64,000 nucleotides of DNA from Porticoccaceae bacterium (GCA_029254005.1 JAQWYJ010000136.1:1-64000); one strand, 5' to 3'; shown: positions 20,560 through 31,108, numbered from the stretch's first letter. Made by a program: numbers and translations. Notes: generated by a model not told the origin, from the letters alone.

Positions 20560-22386
20560 TTACTCACTATAATAAATGTTCTTTATTAAAATCTGCTTAT
20601 TATCAGCACGCTCTTGACTCAAAAATGACAATATACCAGTAACGTTCTGCATATTTTTGCTCTTATTCAGATCAGCTATGGACAGTTTATAGGTGCGCCA
20701 CTGCTCAGAGACGGGGTATGCAGATCCCTTACCGAATGCCACAAAACTATTGACCTGGTTACCCTGCAAAAAACGTCCCGTTTGAAATCCTAAGCTAAAC
20801 GTAACATCAGCATCACCCTTGATATCAAAATGCAGATCACCAGAGCTGAAATTGCTTAAATCTTCTCCCACTGCCCCCTGAAACTCGAGACTAGCGCCCC
20901 ACCAATCACTGGCACGAGTAGCAACAGTAATTACCCCTTTGGGTGACATCTCGATACTTGCGGTTCCCTCCCAAGGAACTAATTTAATATCCGCACTGGG
21001 ATAGGTCATCTGATTATCTGATGCTGGCACAAAGGTATCATGAGACACCAAATAGTGACTTGCGATTACTGTCTCACCTGCTGAAGATGTGCTATTTACG
21101 GTACTGATTTTTCGTACCGGCATAGTACTTTTGAATGGCGGTTTGAGCACGTCAGCAAGCAATGCATTTTCATCACCTGAATAACTTTTAATTAGGGGTC
21201 TGCCATTTCGCGTTAGACCATCAAATTTGCCGCTCTCAACGAAATCCCATAAAGCATACTTTACTTCATTGTTTAGTCTAATCAATCCAAAGTGATTCTC
21301 AGAGCCCTGGCCATCAGCAGCATCCTTCCATTGTTCATCAAACGCCTCAAAATAGAATAGCGAGATACCCTCAGCATCAGTCCACTCACGCATATATTGA
21401 TAAAACATTTTTTCTTTGTATTCATCAGCTGCCTTTGAACCACCAGCACCATAGGCCGCACTATCTGATGACGCCCAACCGGTCTCTCCTATATGCATCG
21501 GTTTATCAATATTCAAAGAAGCCAAATAATTCACTACCCCTTGATATTGTGAGGCACCGTACTCTACCGCACGTTTCATCGTGGCATCAATCATCTGAGT
21601 TTTGGACAATTGCTCTTCATCGGGAAGAACACCCCAAAAATCTTGGTTATAAAATGAATCATGAAAAGGGTAGGTATGAACTGACAGAAAATCCACCGCG
21701 TTAATCAATGCTACAAGATCATCAGTATGGTAAACATTTGATCCACCACCCCAAGATTCATAGTTATCGGAGCTTGTAATCCAAATATCACTATTGAGTT
21801 GTCCAGATACTTTTAATGACTGCAAATGATTAACCCACTTAAGAATTGTTTTTGGGTAGACAAAGTAATTAACTGCCCACTGCACCATGGCCTCATTGCC
21901 AACGGCAATGGCTTTAACAATATCAGGGTATTCATTAGCCATGGCCACAGCAGTGTCAATCTCTTTAGTGTTGTTATCGACATTGCCCTGAGAATGATCA
22001 GTCCCTGGACGCCACGAACCCTGAGCTTCAATCCAAGTTCCTAACATTAGATACATTTCAAAATCTGGGTCAGCCGCCTTTAATTCTTTGATGGCATTTA
22101 GCAGTAATGCTGCCTGAGGAAACTGTGATGTATTGTACGTACGCAAGATTTTGACACCCATGGCCGCAAGGATTTTCAAGTCTTCGGTAATTTGCTCATG
22201 AGTAGGGGCTATATCTCTAGTTTTTTCTAGGTAGCCTCCATAAGAAAACGCCTGATAATCGGGATTACCGAAAATATCGGCCGCCTTGGGACCATAATCA
22301 TCACCAGCGGATGGTGATTTATTGCCACAAGCTGCTAATAAAATTAACATCACAAAAAGAATACTAATCTTGTTAAATTTTGACAA
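20560..22386 (-). CDS. GH17-like glucanase/glucosyltransferase lipoprotein
   Basis: GH17 acid/base 'AVGNEAMVQW' and nucleophile 'HIGETGWASS'; a TTG start at 22386 gives 'MSKFNKISILFVMLILLAACGN' lipobox with GGAG upstream (the ORF track extends to 22506). Confidence 0.85.
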   Translation of the reverse strand: MSKFNKISILFVMLILLAACGNKSPSAGDDYGPKAADIFGNPDYQAFSYGGYLEKTRDIAPTHEQITEDLKILAAMGVKILRTYNTSQFPQAALLLNAIKELKAADPDFEMYLMLGTWIEAQGSWRPGTDHSQGNVDNNTKEIDTAVAMANEYPDIVKAIAVGNEAMVQWAVNYFVYPKTILKWVNHLQSLKVSGQLNSDIWITSSDNYESWGGGSNVYHTDDLVALINAVDFLSVHTYPFHDSFYNQDFWGVLPDEEQLSKTQMIDATMKRAVEYGASQYQGVVNYLASLNIDKPMHIGETGWASSDSAAYGAGGSKAADEYKEKMFYQYMREWTDAEGISLFYFEAFDEQWKDAADGQGSENHFGLIRLNNEVKYALWDFVESGKFDGLTRNGRPLIKSYSGDENALLADVLKPPFKSTMPVRKISTVNSTSSAGETVIASHYLVSHDTFVPASDNQMTYPSADIKLVPWEGTASIEMSPKGVITVATRASDWWGASLEFQGAVGEDLSNFSSGDLHFDIKGDADVTFSLGFQTGRFLQGNQVNSFVAFGKGSAYPVSEQWRTYKLSIADLNKSKNMQNVTGILSFLSQERADNKQILIKNIYYSE

Positions 22387-22510
22387 ACCGCAACTCCGTT
22401 TAAAAACTGTTTCAATTAATCCGATGTACACTAACTTACCAAATAATAAGATATGCACCATAGTCCTTTTAACTATTCGCGGTGAATAATACTTTTTTAA
22501 CGACAAACAG

Positions 22511-22534
22511 CGTCAGTTTTTATGAAAACTGACG
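22511..22534. promoter_or_regulatory. Inverted repeat in the divergent intergenic region of the glucan locus
   Basis: CGTCAGTTTT-tatg-AAAACTGACG perfect 10-bp arms between divergent GH17 and GH2-like genes. Confidence 0.5.
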
Positions 22535-22569
22535 TACACTGCTTCTAAAAAAATTCTAGGACAACACTC

Positions 22570-23814
22570 ATGAGGCCTAAAAAAGTCACGTTAATCAAGT
22601 GCTCTACTCATTTTCAGCTTTTTGTGGACGGTAGCCCGTTCTATATAAAGGGTGCAGGGCTAGAATTAGGTAGCATAGCGCGTCTTGCAGAATTTGGCGG
22701 TAACGCATTTCGTACCTGGCGAGTAAATAACGGCGACAAAACGGGCTTACAGATTCTTGACGAGGCTCAAGCGTGTGGCTTAATGGTATGCATGGGTCTG
22801 GAAGTGGCTCGCGAGCGCCACGGCTTTGACTACAACAACTCCTCACTGGTAGAACAACAATTACAAGAAATTAAACGTGATGTTGACGCTTTAAAAGATC
22901 ATCCTGCACTTTTGATGTGGGGTATTGGCAACGAACTGAATCTGCGCCATAAGAATGCAAAAGTATGGGATGCGGTGAATGATATCGCTAACATGATTAA
23001 TAAAATTGATCCAAATCATCCGACAACCACAATGCTTGCGGGAGCAGATCCAGAGGTTATTCAACAGGTTGTGATGCGCGCTTCAGCACTAGATCTACTG
23101 TCATTTCAACTCTATGGCGATATTGATAAACTGCCTAAGTATCTTGCCCAGAGTAACTATCAAGGGGCGTATACAGTCTCAGAATGGGGTGCCACAGGTC
23201 ATTGGGAAGCCCCAACAACAAAATGGGGCCGTCCGATTGAAGCCAATAGCACCGACAAAGCAAACGATTATCGAAAACGCTATATTGATTATATCATAGC
23301 TGACACACACCAGTGTATCGGCTCATTTGTGTTTCTTTGGGGACAAAAACAAGAGCGAACACCTACATGGTATGGAGTATTTCTTGATAATGGCCGCTAC
23401 ACTGAAGCCGCCCAAGTTATGAGACAGTTATGGACTGGAATAGAAGCTAAACAACCCGTTCCAGAAATCAAAACACTGCGTCTACAGGATATTGAGGGTA
23501 CTCAGCGCTCTATACTAACGGCTGGCCAAAGCTATACCGCTACTCTTATTGTGAACTTAAAAAACAAAAATTTAGTCCGTTATCGATGGTTTTTAATGCG
23601 TGAAGTTGACATAACTGAGCAAAGTGACGGTGGTGATTTTGAACCTATACCTGAGATCATTTGGCAGCAACAACGCCCAAACACCCCAGATGTTATTGAA
23701 TTTAAGGCCCCACAGTCTGGGGAATATCGACTGTTTGCATATGCAGATGATTCCTTCGGCGGTTCAGCTACCGCAAATATGCCCGTTTTAGTCGATTCAA
23801 TAGAGACTACCTGA
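22570..23814 (+). CDS. Glycoside hydrolase family 2-like TIM-barrel protein
   Basis: 'FYIKGAGLELGSIARLAEFGGNAFRTWRVN', 'LLMWGIGNELNLRHKN', 'YTVSEWGATG'. Confidence 0.75.
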   Translation: MRPKKVTLIKCSTHFQLFVDGSPFYIKGAGLELGSIARLAEFGGNAFRTWRVNNGDKTGLQILDEAQACGLMVCMGLEVARERHGFDYNNSSLVEQQLQEIKRDVDALKDHPALLMWGIGNELNLRHKNAKVWDAVNDIANMINKIDPNHPTTTMLAGADPEVIQQVVMRASALDLLSFQLYGDIDKLPKYLAQSNYQGAYTVSEWGATGHWEAPTTKWGRPIEANSTDKANDYRKRYIDYIIADTHQCIGSFVFLWGQKQERTPTWYGVFLDNGRYTEAAQVMRQLWTGIEAKQPVPEIKTLRLQDIEGTQRSILTAGQSYTATLIVNLKNKNLVRYRWFLMREVDITEQSDGGDFEPIPEIIWQQQRPNTPDVIEFKAPQSGEYRLFAYADDSFGGSATANMPVLVDSIETT

Positions 23815-23899
23815 AAATCTCAACCTATACTCTTGCGTTAGGGGAATTTTAGAAGTCTTTCCAGAAGAGGCTCATCAACAAAAAAACGTGTGTACAATT

Positions 23900-25339
23900 A
23901 TGAGTCAAATAAATCAGCCACCGGAGCGTGCAAACGCCATCCCGTTAAATCAAAAAATTGCCTTCGGCTTAGGCATGCTTGCCAATCAAATGTTTCCAGC
24001 TGCCCTAGGTATTTTTATGGTGCTTTTGGTGCAGAGTCTCGGCATGAGTCCATTACTCTGGTCACTGATATTTTTTATTCCCAAACTAATCGATGCCATT
24101 ACCGATCCTGTGATGGGTTATATTTCAGATCATACGGTTTCACGCTGGGGTAAACGCCGACCCTATGTCTTTATTGGCGCGCTTATTTCAGGGTTTGCCT
24201 TCGTTATGATGTGGCAGTTATCAGCTGAAAATTCTGAAATGTACAATTTTTACTATTTTCTAGCTTGGTGCTGTGTATTTTGGATAGGAATGACTATCTT
24301 TGGTGTTCCCTATGTTGCCATGGGCTATGAGATGAGTTCGGACTTTCACGAACGCACTCGACTTATGGCCGTTGCACAATGGATAGGTCAGTGGGCATGG
24401 GTAATTGCGCCCTGGTTCTGGATAGTACTTTATGACCCAGAATGGTTTGATTCTGCTACCGAAGGTGCAAGAACACTATCCTTATGGGTCGGTGGTATAT
24501 GCATGGGATTAGCCTTAGTACCCGCCTTCTTTTGCACCTTTAACAACACCGAGGATGATAACAATACCACTACTGAGAGCCGTGATTTTCGCGCAACAAT
24601 GAAAGATTTTGGCAATGGCATTCTAATTACCTTAAGGAATAAACCCTTTCAAAAAATCTGTATCGCAACCTTTCTCATCTTTAATGCCTTTCAAACAGTG
24701 GCTGCGTTCTCTTGGTTCATTGTTGTCTATTATATGAACGGTGGCGATACCACAGCAGCGGGAGTCTGGCCAACACTGTTTGGTTCCATCGGTGCTCTTT
24801 GTACATGCTTTTTAGTAATTCCAATTGTCACTCATTGCGCACAAAAGTACGGCAAAAAGGTTACTTTCCTCTATACTCAGACGATATCTTTGGTGGGCTA
24901 TAGCTTGTTTTGGTGGGGCTTTTCTCCTGAAAACCCGTGGATGATGTTTATTCCACTCCCTCTATTTGCCTTTGGCATCGGTGGATTGTTTACCATCATG
25001 ATGTCTATGACCGCCGATATTTGTGATATGGACGAACTGGAAACAGGGCAACGTCGAGAAGGTACCTTTGGCGCCATTTATTGGTGGATGGTCAAGTTTG
25101 GTGCGGCCGTGGCTGGTGGTGCTAGCGGTCTTATTTTAAGCCTTATAGGCTTCGATCAATCGGTTGCTGTACAAAGCAATGAGACCCTGCAACTCTTGCG
25201 CTTAACCTATATTATTGTGCCCAGCGTTGGTACGCTTGTGGCAATTTTAGTAATGCGTAACTATGATCTAGATGAGCAGCGTGCTAATGAGATTCGCATT
25301 CAACTTGATGCCCGGCGTGAGGCACAGACTGCAGTTTAG
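23900..25339 (+). CDS. MFS transporter, GPH (glycoside-pentoside-hexuronide) family
   Basis: 'PKLIDAITDPVMGYISDHTVSRWGKRRPYVFIGALISG' GPH signature. Confidence 0.92.
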   Translation: MSQINQPPERANAIPLNQKIAFGLGMLANQMFPAALGIFMVLLVQSLGMSPLLWSLIFFIPKLIDAITDPVMGYISDHTVSRWGKRRPYVFIGALISGFAFVMMWQLSAENSEMYNFYYFLAWCCVFWIGMTIFGVPYVAMGYEMSSDFHERTRLMAVAQWIGQWAWVIAPWFWIVLYDPEWFDSATEGARTLSLWVGGICMGLALVPAFFCTFNNTEDDNNTTTESRDFRATMKDFGNGILITLRNKPFQKICIATFLIFNAFQTVAAFSWFIVVYYMNGGDTTAAGVWPTLFGSIGALCTCFLVIPIVTHCAQKYGKKVTFLYTQTISLVGYSLFWWGFSPENPWMMFIPLPLFAFGIGGLFTIMMSMTADICDMDELETGQRREGTFGAIYWWMVKFGAAVAGGASGLILSLIGFDQSVAVQSNETLQLLRLTYIIVPSVGTLVAILVMRNYDLDEQRANEIRIQLDARREAQTAV

Positions 25340-25456
25340 CCTTGGCATTGATGCCTAGTAAAATAGCATCAAATAGAAAAACAGGAATTAGGCCACGTTT
25401 TTGTTTGGTGGATCGCGCGAATATTGGTACTCAATCAACAACTCAACGTTTTTTGG

Positions 25457-28400
25457 TTAGTCTAACCCGGGTTTTAGTGACACCTCAATTCGAGCGATAG
25501 CGCCTTTCTTATCAAAAATTTGCATCGATAAGTCTGCATTGATCATGTTGCTGTTAATATCTAAGGTTGTGTCATCTGCAAAAATCAATTTAATAGCCGT
25601 TTGTGACGCCAAGCTGTAAATAATTGGTACCTGACAATAAGTAAAGCCAAGCTGACCAGTCGATAAAGGCAAGATTTTTTGATCTCCACTGATATCAAAA
25701 TAATTCAGCTGATTGTCAGCGGTGAGAAACTCAGATTTTCTTAAAATAAATGGATCAAAACAGATCTTTCCATGCTGAACCGATACGCCCAATTCCATTA
25801 AACGTGTAATAACCTCTTCCTTCACCTGGCCTGTCATACCTGGTTGTCTGGCACCGCCAAATTCTGGAGTATGAGAATAGGGGTCGGTGGGAAATGCACC
25901 ATAATTGTCTGGTGTTTTGTTAAAGCCAATCCCAGCGCGAATATCAAAATAACTATCTGCCAACTTTCCTATAATGATTGGATCTGCTTTTGATGCGACA
26001 GCTTCTCGAAAATTCTCTAAGGCTGCCAATAACAATTTAGACACCATGTGCCAATAAATTGACCCAAGTCCTTCATAGGCATACATACCGCCAGAACGCC
26101 CGGTGAACTGACGATGATTGAATACGTGCTCGAAAATATCTTCTGTCATTCCTCTATCTTGCTCAACAAAGTCTTTATAGCCATTCTGAGCCAACACCTG
26201 AAGACGTTGTTTTACATCATCAACACTATTAAAGGACCCGTTAAAATAACAACCACCATCATAATCAGTCTCAATAAGGGATTGATCATTTTCTTCAATC
26301 AACTTGTTGAGAAGTTTGGAGCCTGTCAAAAGAGACCGCGGGATAATATTTTTATCCATAAATCGAGTCAATTCGCGATCTGGGTATAGCAGATATGAGT
26401 TCTGCCTTTCAGTAAAAATTGCCGATCGCTTCAATGCAGTTAGTACATCAATCGCTTGCTCTGGATTTAAATAACCAGAGCTCAATACAGCTACTTGGCC
26501 TTCTAACATTTCATAGAGGTGGGTAATTTTTATGCTAGCGTCAGTGGCTGTCATTAAATTATAGGCGTGATACAAGCCGTCTGTACGCCGATTTGCAACA
26601 ATCGTGTGATCTATATATTCAATAGAAAGTTTACAAAACGCCACTATACGAGCTGTCTTAACCTGCCGACGTTCTCCACTAAAAGATTGCTGGTAGAGGC
26701 CTGCGCGATAATCACTTGCAGCAGTACCTAAACGATCTAGGATGATTTTACGATCAGAATCACTAAAACCGCCATTAAGGCGATGATGGTGATCAACAAA
26801 CGTTGCCTCAATAGAATCAAGAAGATCTACAAGTTCTGCAGAAACTGGAACTTGGTCAAACTCAACATTTGAAAATAAGTCTACCAAGCGTACCTGAAAT
26901 CGCCGCGTGTAATACAACGTTACCATAGATACGCCAAACCCAACTAATGCATTGTTAGCATCATTCCACTCCGGACGCTGAGTATTCATCCAAATGCCAG
27001 CTTCAGGGATAAAATTTGATAGTTTCGCCAGCACTGTCGCTAGTAGTTTCTCAGTCAGATTAACTCTGTAAATATTATCATTAGCATCTCTGACTAGTCG
27101 GCCATCTGCACCAATCTCATCAATACGTTGCTGGATAATTAGCTCAGCGTCTTCATCAAAATCAATAGTATTGTGGGGATCTTGCAATAACTCTCCATAA
27201 GACTTTATACGATAGGGAACATTTGCATAGCAAAACAAATCTGCACTTAAAAAAGATTTCAAAGTCCCAGGATGGTAACTATTAGACAGTTCTAAGAATT
27301 TAAGTAAATAAACAATCTGATGGTCTCCCCAGTAACCAATATTGGCCCAAGGGTCAGTAGGATCAGGTTTTTCCCAATCAATACCCGCCTTGGTGATGCG
27401 ATAGGGATTATATCCATCTACGGTTGATGCATTGACAAACTTGCAGATCATGCTTTCAACATAGTTTGGAATAGAAAGACTTAGCCCCTCCCAATTTTGA
27501 AAAATATCTCGCCAATTACCCTCAAAATTCAATAACTGAGAACCATCATCCTGTTTTACTTGAATGTTGAATTTATTCCACGGCCGAGACGGATCGCCAT
27601 GCCTACGGCTAAATGACAATGGTAAATATTCATAACACAATCGCTGTAATCCAGCATTACCAGTTACCTTGGCAGCTTGAATAAGATCGCTGTAATGAAG
27701 TCGTGCCTCCAAATGCGCAAAGACCGAAGCTGATTGTTCATAAAGACGCTTGTTAGTGGCTTTTGCAAATGCGATTAGATCCTCTTTGTCTACCCAATAG
27801 TTGTCCATAAATAGGCCGCCACGCATGACGTTAAACAACACATTAGAAAAATGGTGATTCGCACTTAATCGATCTTCAGTTACCTGAAAACCATCAGAAG
27901 TACCGACTATTTTGGCTAAATTATGCGACCCAAGTGCCACATCAGCTTCAATATCAGCATTAATTTTAAAGTCTTTTTTAATATAAGCCTGTAAATTTCT
28001 GATCTGCGCTGGCCCTTGATTGACATCAGCAACAATATGCCAAGAAGATGTTTGTCCAGGCTCAAGAGCTATAACATCATTGACAAAGTAAGCCCCGCGG
28101 CGACCTCGAACATCCACCTCCTGCTCTACGGCCAAGCCTTCTCGAAACTGGTCTAACTGTCCGGAGGACAATAGTTTCTTAGCCTGTGGCAGACCTTCAC
28201 ACCAAACAGATGTAACGGACAAGGCTTCGCTAGGCTCAGCACGATCAACTAGAATTGAGCTCATGCTATAAAGGCCTATGCCCGAAGGCTCATCAAGCTC
28301 GCATTTTTTATAGGCGTCAACTAAACAACTTAGAGAGCTTTGAACTCCAGACTCCACACCATATGGAATAATATTTTCAATTCCATCAAGAATGTCTACG

Positions 28401-28921
28401 CTAACTGACCTTTGCAAATTGTTCTCAAGTGTGGCTGTTTTTACAAAACCGAACTGATCAGATGTTCGCCAGGCATAGCGGAACGTAATACCTAGATCAT
28501 GATTTATTTCTTCAAAGATTAACGTGTCGCCTAAAACATTTTTATATAGATTACGAGTGATCTGGTAAACGCCCTGATAATTTTCTGAGAAGGGCTCCCA
28601 AAGAGAGGTCTTCTGGTCGTCAGATACAAGAGCAAGGGTGCGACTGCCCGTAAAGCTGGAGCCATCACTGATCTTGTCATCAGAGTAATAAGGGAAAAGA
28701 GCGCTTTCTGAATTTACTCTGCCAGCACTTAAGCCACCGCGGGTCGATATAAACATCCAATGATTAGAGTCACTGACTACACTAATAAAAAAATCAGTCA
28801 TTTGATCAAAATGACCAATTTGATAAAAAGACTCACCTTGCAGCTCGACGTACTGACCAGTTACTTCACTTGCGTTTTTTTGTCGGAAATTTTTCCCAAC
28901 ATATATATTTTTCACAACCAT
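25457..28921 (-). CDS. GH94-clan glycoside phosphorylase-like protein, possibly beta-1,3-glucan phosphorylase (GH149/GH161-like)
   Basis: 1154 aa; N-terminal '...NHWMFISTRGGLSAGRVNSESALFPYYSDDKI' and central 'LNFEGNWRDIFQNWEGL' (GH94-like GNWRDxxQ segment); sits among GH17 genes. Confidence 0.7.
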   Translation of the reverse strand: MVVKNIYVGKNFRQKNASEVTGQYVELQGESFYQIGHFDQMTDFFISVVSDSNHWMFISTRGGLSAGRVNSESALFPYYSDDKISDGSSFTGSRTLALVSDDQKTSLWEPFSENYQGVYQITRNLYKNVLGDTLIFEEINHDLGITFRYAWRTSDQFGFVKTATLENNLQRSVSVDILDGIENIIPYGVESGVQSSLSCLVDAYKKCELDEPSGIGLYSMSSILVDRAEPSEALSVTSVWCEGLPQAKKLLSSGQLDQFREGLAVEQEVDVRGRRGAYFVNDVIALEPGQTSSWHIVADVNQGPAQIRNLQAYIKKDFKINADIEADVALGSHNLAKIVGTSDGFQVTEDRLSANHHFSNVLFNVMRGGLFMDNYWVDKEDLIAFAKATNKRLYEQSASVFAHLEARLHYSDLIQAAKVTGNAGLQRLCYEYLPLSFSRRHGDPSRPWNKFNIQVKQDDGSQLLNFEGNWRDIFQNWEGLSLSIPNYVESMICKFVNASTVDGYNPYRITKAGIDWEKPDPTDPWANIGYWGDHQIVYLLKFLELSNSYHPGTLKSFLSADLFCYANVPYRIKSYGELLQDPHNTIDFDEDAELIIQQRIDEIGADGRLVRDANDNIYRVNLTEKLLATVLAKLSNFIPEAGIWMNTQRPEWNDANNALVGFGVSMVTLYYTRRFQVRLVDLFSNVEFDQVPVSAELVDLLDSIEATFVDHHHRLNGGFSDSDRKIILDRLGTAASDYRAGLYQQSFSGERRQVKTARIVAFCKLSIEYIDHTIVANRRTDGLYHAYNLMTATDASIKITHLYEMLEGQVAVLSSGYLNPEQAIDVLTALKRSAIFTERQNSYLLYPDRELTRFMDKNIIPRSLLTGSKLLNKLIEENDQSLIETDYDGGCYFNGSFNSVDDVKQRLQVLAQNGYKDFVEQDRGMTEDIFEHVFNHRQFTGRSGGMYAYEGLGSIYWHMVSKLLLAALENFREAVASKADPIIIGKLADSYFDIRAGIGFNKTPDNYGAFPTDPYSHTPEFGGARQPGMTGQVKEEVITRLMELGVSVQHGKICFDPFILRKSEFLTADNQLNYFDISGDQKILPLSTGQLGFTYCQVPIIYSLASQTAIKLIFADDTTLDINSNMINADLSMQIFDKKGAIARIEVSLKPGLD

Positions 28922-29260
28922 GGCTAGCCCAGTTTGTTTTTCCCTGCATTACAGGTTTGCATTGTACGCGGCTCATTAAGTGCAATGAACTGACTACAAC
29001 CTTTGCCTTTAACCCTGATCTAAGGGCTAAGGACTAATATTTCGGCAGTATCCTAAGGTCACAGTGACTATTTGGCAACTCGCAAATCTAGCGAATGAGT
29101 TAATAGGAGCTCTCACTGGGTTGGAATGGCAGTGTTTTCGTTGTCAGCAGCAGCGCCCTGAGGTAGCATTTAAGGCATAAAAAAACAGCCTTTTAGCTTA
29201 CTGGTAAACTGCTGTGATGCTCCCATTGATTCAACCAACAAAACAGGTAACAAAATTTCC

Positions 29261-30151
29261 ATGTCAAAAAGAGACGGTAAACTACTTTCCTTAGCAGGAA
29301 CTGATGTTTCAGCATCGAATATTGATCAACTGCGCAAATCGTTTAAATCCACCTTGAATAACGGGATTTTTGGAATAAGTTTTAGTGCCTATGAAGAAGG
29401 CCAGAAACCAGGCGACATAATTTCCCTGCAACAGATACAAAAAAGAATGGCAATTCTACAGCCAAACGTGTCTTGGATGCGGTCTTTCTCCTGCAGGCAT
29501 GGCAATGAACTAATACCAGTGGTGGCAAAGTCAATGGGTCTAAAAACCCTGGTAGGTGCATGGCTTGGAGATAATTTAGAGGAAAATGAAGAGGAAATTG
29601 AAGGTCTCATTAAGCTTGCCAAAGAAGGGCATGTCGATATTTGTGCGGTCGGCAATGAAGTTCTTTATCGAGATGATCTTTCTGAAGCGCAATTACTAGA
29701 CTATATTAACAGAGTAAAAGAAGCGGTACCTGAGCTACCCGTTGGGTATGTGGACGCTTATTATGAGTTTGAAGATCGTCCCGCGGTCACCGAAATCTGC
29801 GATGTAATCTTGGCAAATTGCTATCCGTTCTGGGAAGGCTGTGCCCTAGAGTACTCATTGCTTTACATGAAAGACATGTTCCGAAGAACTCAGGTTGCAG
29901 CAGCAGGAAAGAAAGTTATCATTACCGAAACGGGCTGGCCTAATCAAGGAAGAAGCTTCCACGGTGCCCATCCCTCTGAAGAAAATGCTATAAAGTACTT
30001 TTTAAATGCTCAACAATGGGCGCAAGCAGAAAATATAGACTTGTTTTACTTCTCATCTTTTGACGAATCTTGGAAGATTGATGCAGAGGGCGACGTTGGA
30101 GCCTACTGGGGTTTATGGGACAAGTACGAAAACCTAAAATACCTAAAATAA
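29261..30151 (+). CDS. GH17-like glycosyl hydrolase
   Basis: 'CAVGNEVLYRD' and 'VIITETGWPNQG' catalytic motifs. Confidence 0.85.
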   Translation: MSKRDGKLLSLAGTDVSASNIDQLRKSFKSTLNNGIFGISFSAYEEGQKPGDIISLQQIQKRMAILQPNVSWMRSFSCRHGNELIPVVAKSMGLKTLVGAWLGDNLEENEEEIEGLIKLAKEGHVDICAVGNEVLYRDDLSEAQLLDYINRVKEAVPELPVGYVDAYYEFEDRPAVTEICDVILANCYPFWEGCALEYSLLYMKDMFRRTQVAAAGKKVIITETGWPNQGRSFHGAHPSEENAIKYFLNAQQWAQAENIDLFYFSSFDESWKIDAEGDVGAYWGLWDKYENLKYLK

Positions 30152-30175
30152 TCACCTAAAAAGAAAAATATAATA

Positions 30176-31099
30176 ATGTCTAAACACACAACATTGCCGT
30201 TTACCAAGGCGATATGCTACTCGGGGTATAGGGACGGTCAAAGTCCAGATGGAAAGAGTCTGCCAAGCTATATGCAGGTCAAGCAAGATCTGCTTATTTT
30301 GCGAGGCCATTGGCAGTCACTTAGATTGTATGCGAGTGATGCTCATTCAGATACCATTATGAAGGTCATTAGAGCAGAGAAACTGCCCTTTGATGTTATG
30401 CTGGGGGCCTATATAACTGCCGAACAAAATAATCCCTCTTGTCCTTGGGGAGGAGTCTACTCGACCGAACAACTAGCTGCTAATAAACTGCATAATTGCA
30501 ATCAAATTGAACGTCTAGTTCAGATGGCCAATGACTTCGCGGACATTGTTAGCTGCGTATCGATTGGCAATGAGGCAGCCGTAGACTGGACCGATCATCT
30601 AGTGCCCACAGAAAACTTGACGGCTTATGCTAAACAGGTAAAAAGCAATGTTGTGCAGCCTGTGACCTTTTGCGAAAACTATGTCCCTTGGCTCGATAAA
30701 TTAGCGCCACTAGCAGATGAGCTCGATGTTATTGCTATACACACATACCCTGTCTGGGAATACAAAAGTATTGAGGAAGGGCTTGCTTACACAATCGAAA
30801 ATTACAATTCTGTCGCATCACGCTACCCTAACAAACAGGTTATTATTACCGAAGCGGGCTGGGCAACCAAATCTAACGGTAGAGGCATAGAGCCAAATAA
30901 TGTTAATGAAGTTCTGCAGAAACAGTATTTGCGCGAACTGATGGAATGGGCCGAAACTAACCAAATTTTGGTTTATTTTTTTGAAGCTTTTGATGAAAAC
31001 TGGAAAGGGTCCGATGATCCATTTGAACCAGAAAAGCACTGGGGCATTTACAAAGCTGATCGAACGCCTAAGTTAGCTATGCAATCTCATCTCAGTTAA
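30176..31099 (+). CDS. GH17-like glycosyl hydrolase (tandem paralog)
   Basis: 'SIGNEAAVDW' and 'VIITEAGWATKS' catalytic motifs. Confidence 0.85.
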   Translation: MSKHTTLPFTKAICYSGYRDGQSPDGKSLPSYMQVKQDLLILRGHWQSLRLYASDAHSDTIMKVIRAEKLPFDVMLGAYITAEQNNPSCPWGGVYSTEQLAANKLHNCNQIERLVQMANDFADIVSCVSIGNEAAVDWTDHLVPTENLTAYAKQVKSNVVQPVTFCENYVPWLDKLAPLADELDVIAIHTYPVWEYKSIEEGLAYTIENYNSVASRYPNKQVIITEAGWATKSNGRGIEPNNVNEVLQKQYLRELMEWAETNQILVYFFEAFDENWKGSDDPFEPEKHWGIYKADRTPKLAMQSHLS

Positions 31100-31108
31100 C
31101 AGCAAAAC

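Noticed and set aside
25348-25372. TTGATGC...GCATCAA hairpin after the GPH transporter as a terminator
   Set aside because: Only a 7-bp weak stem with an 11-nt loop and no U tract.
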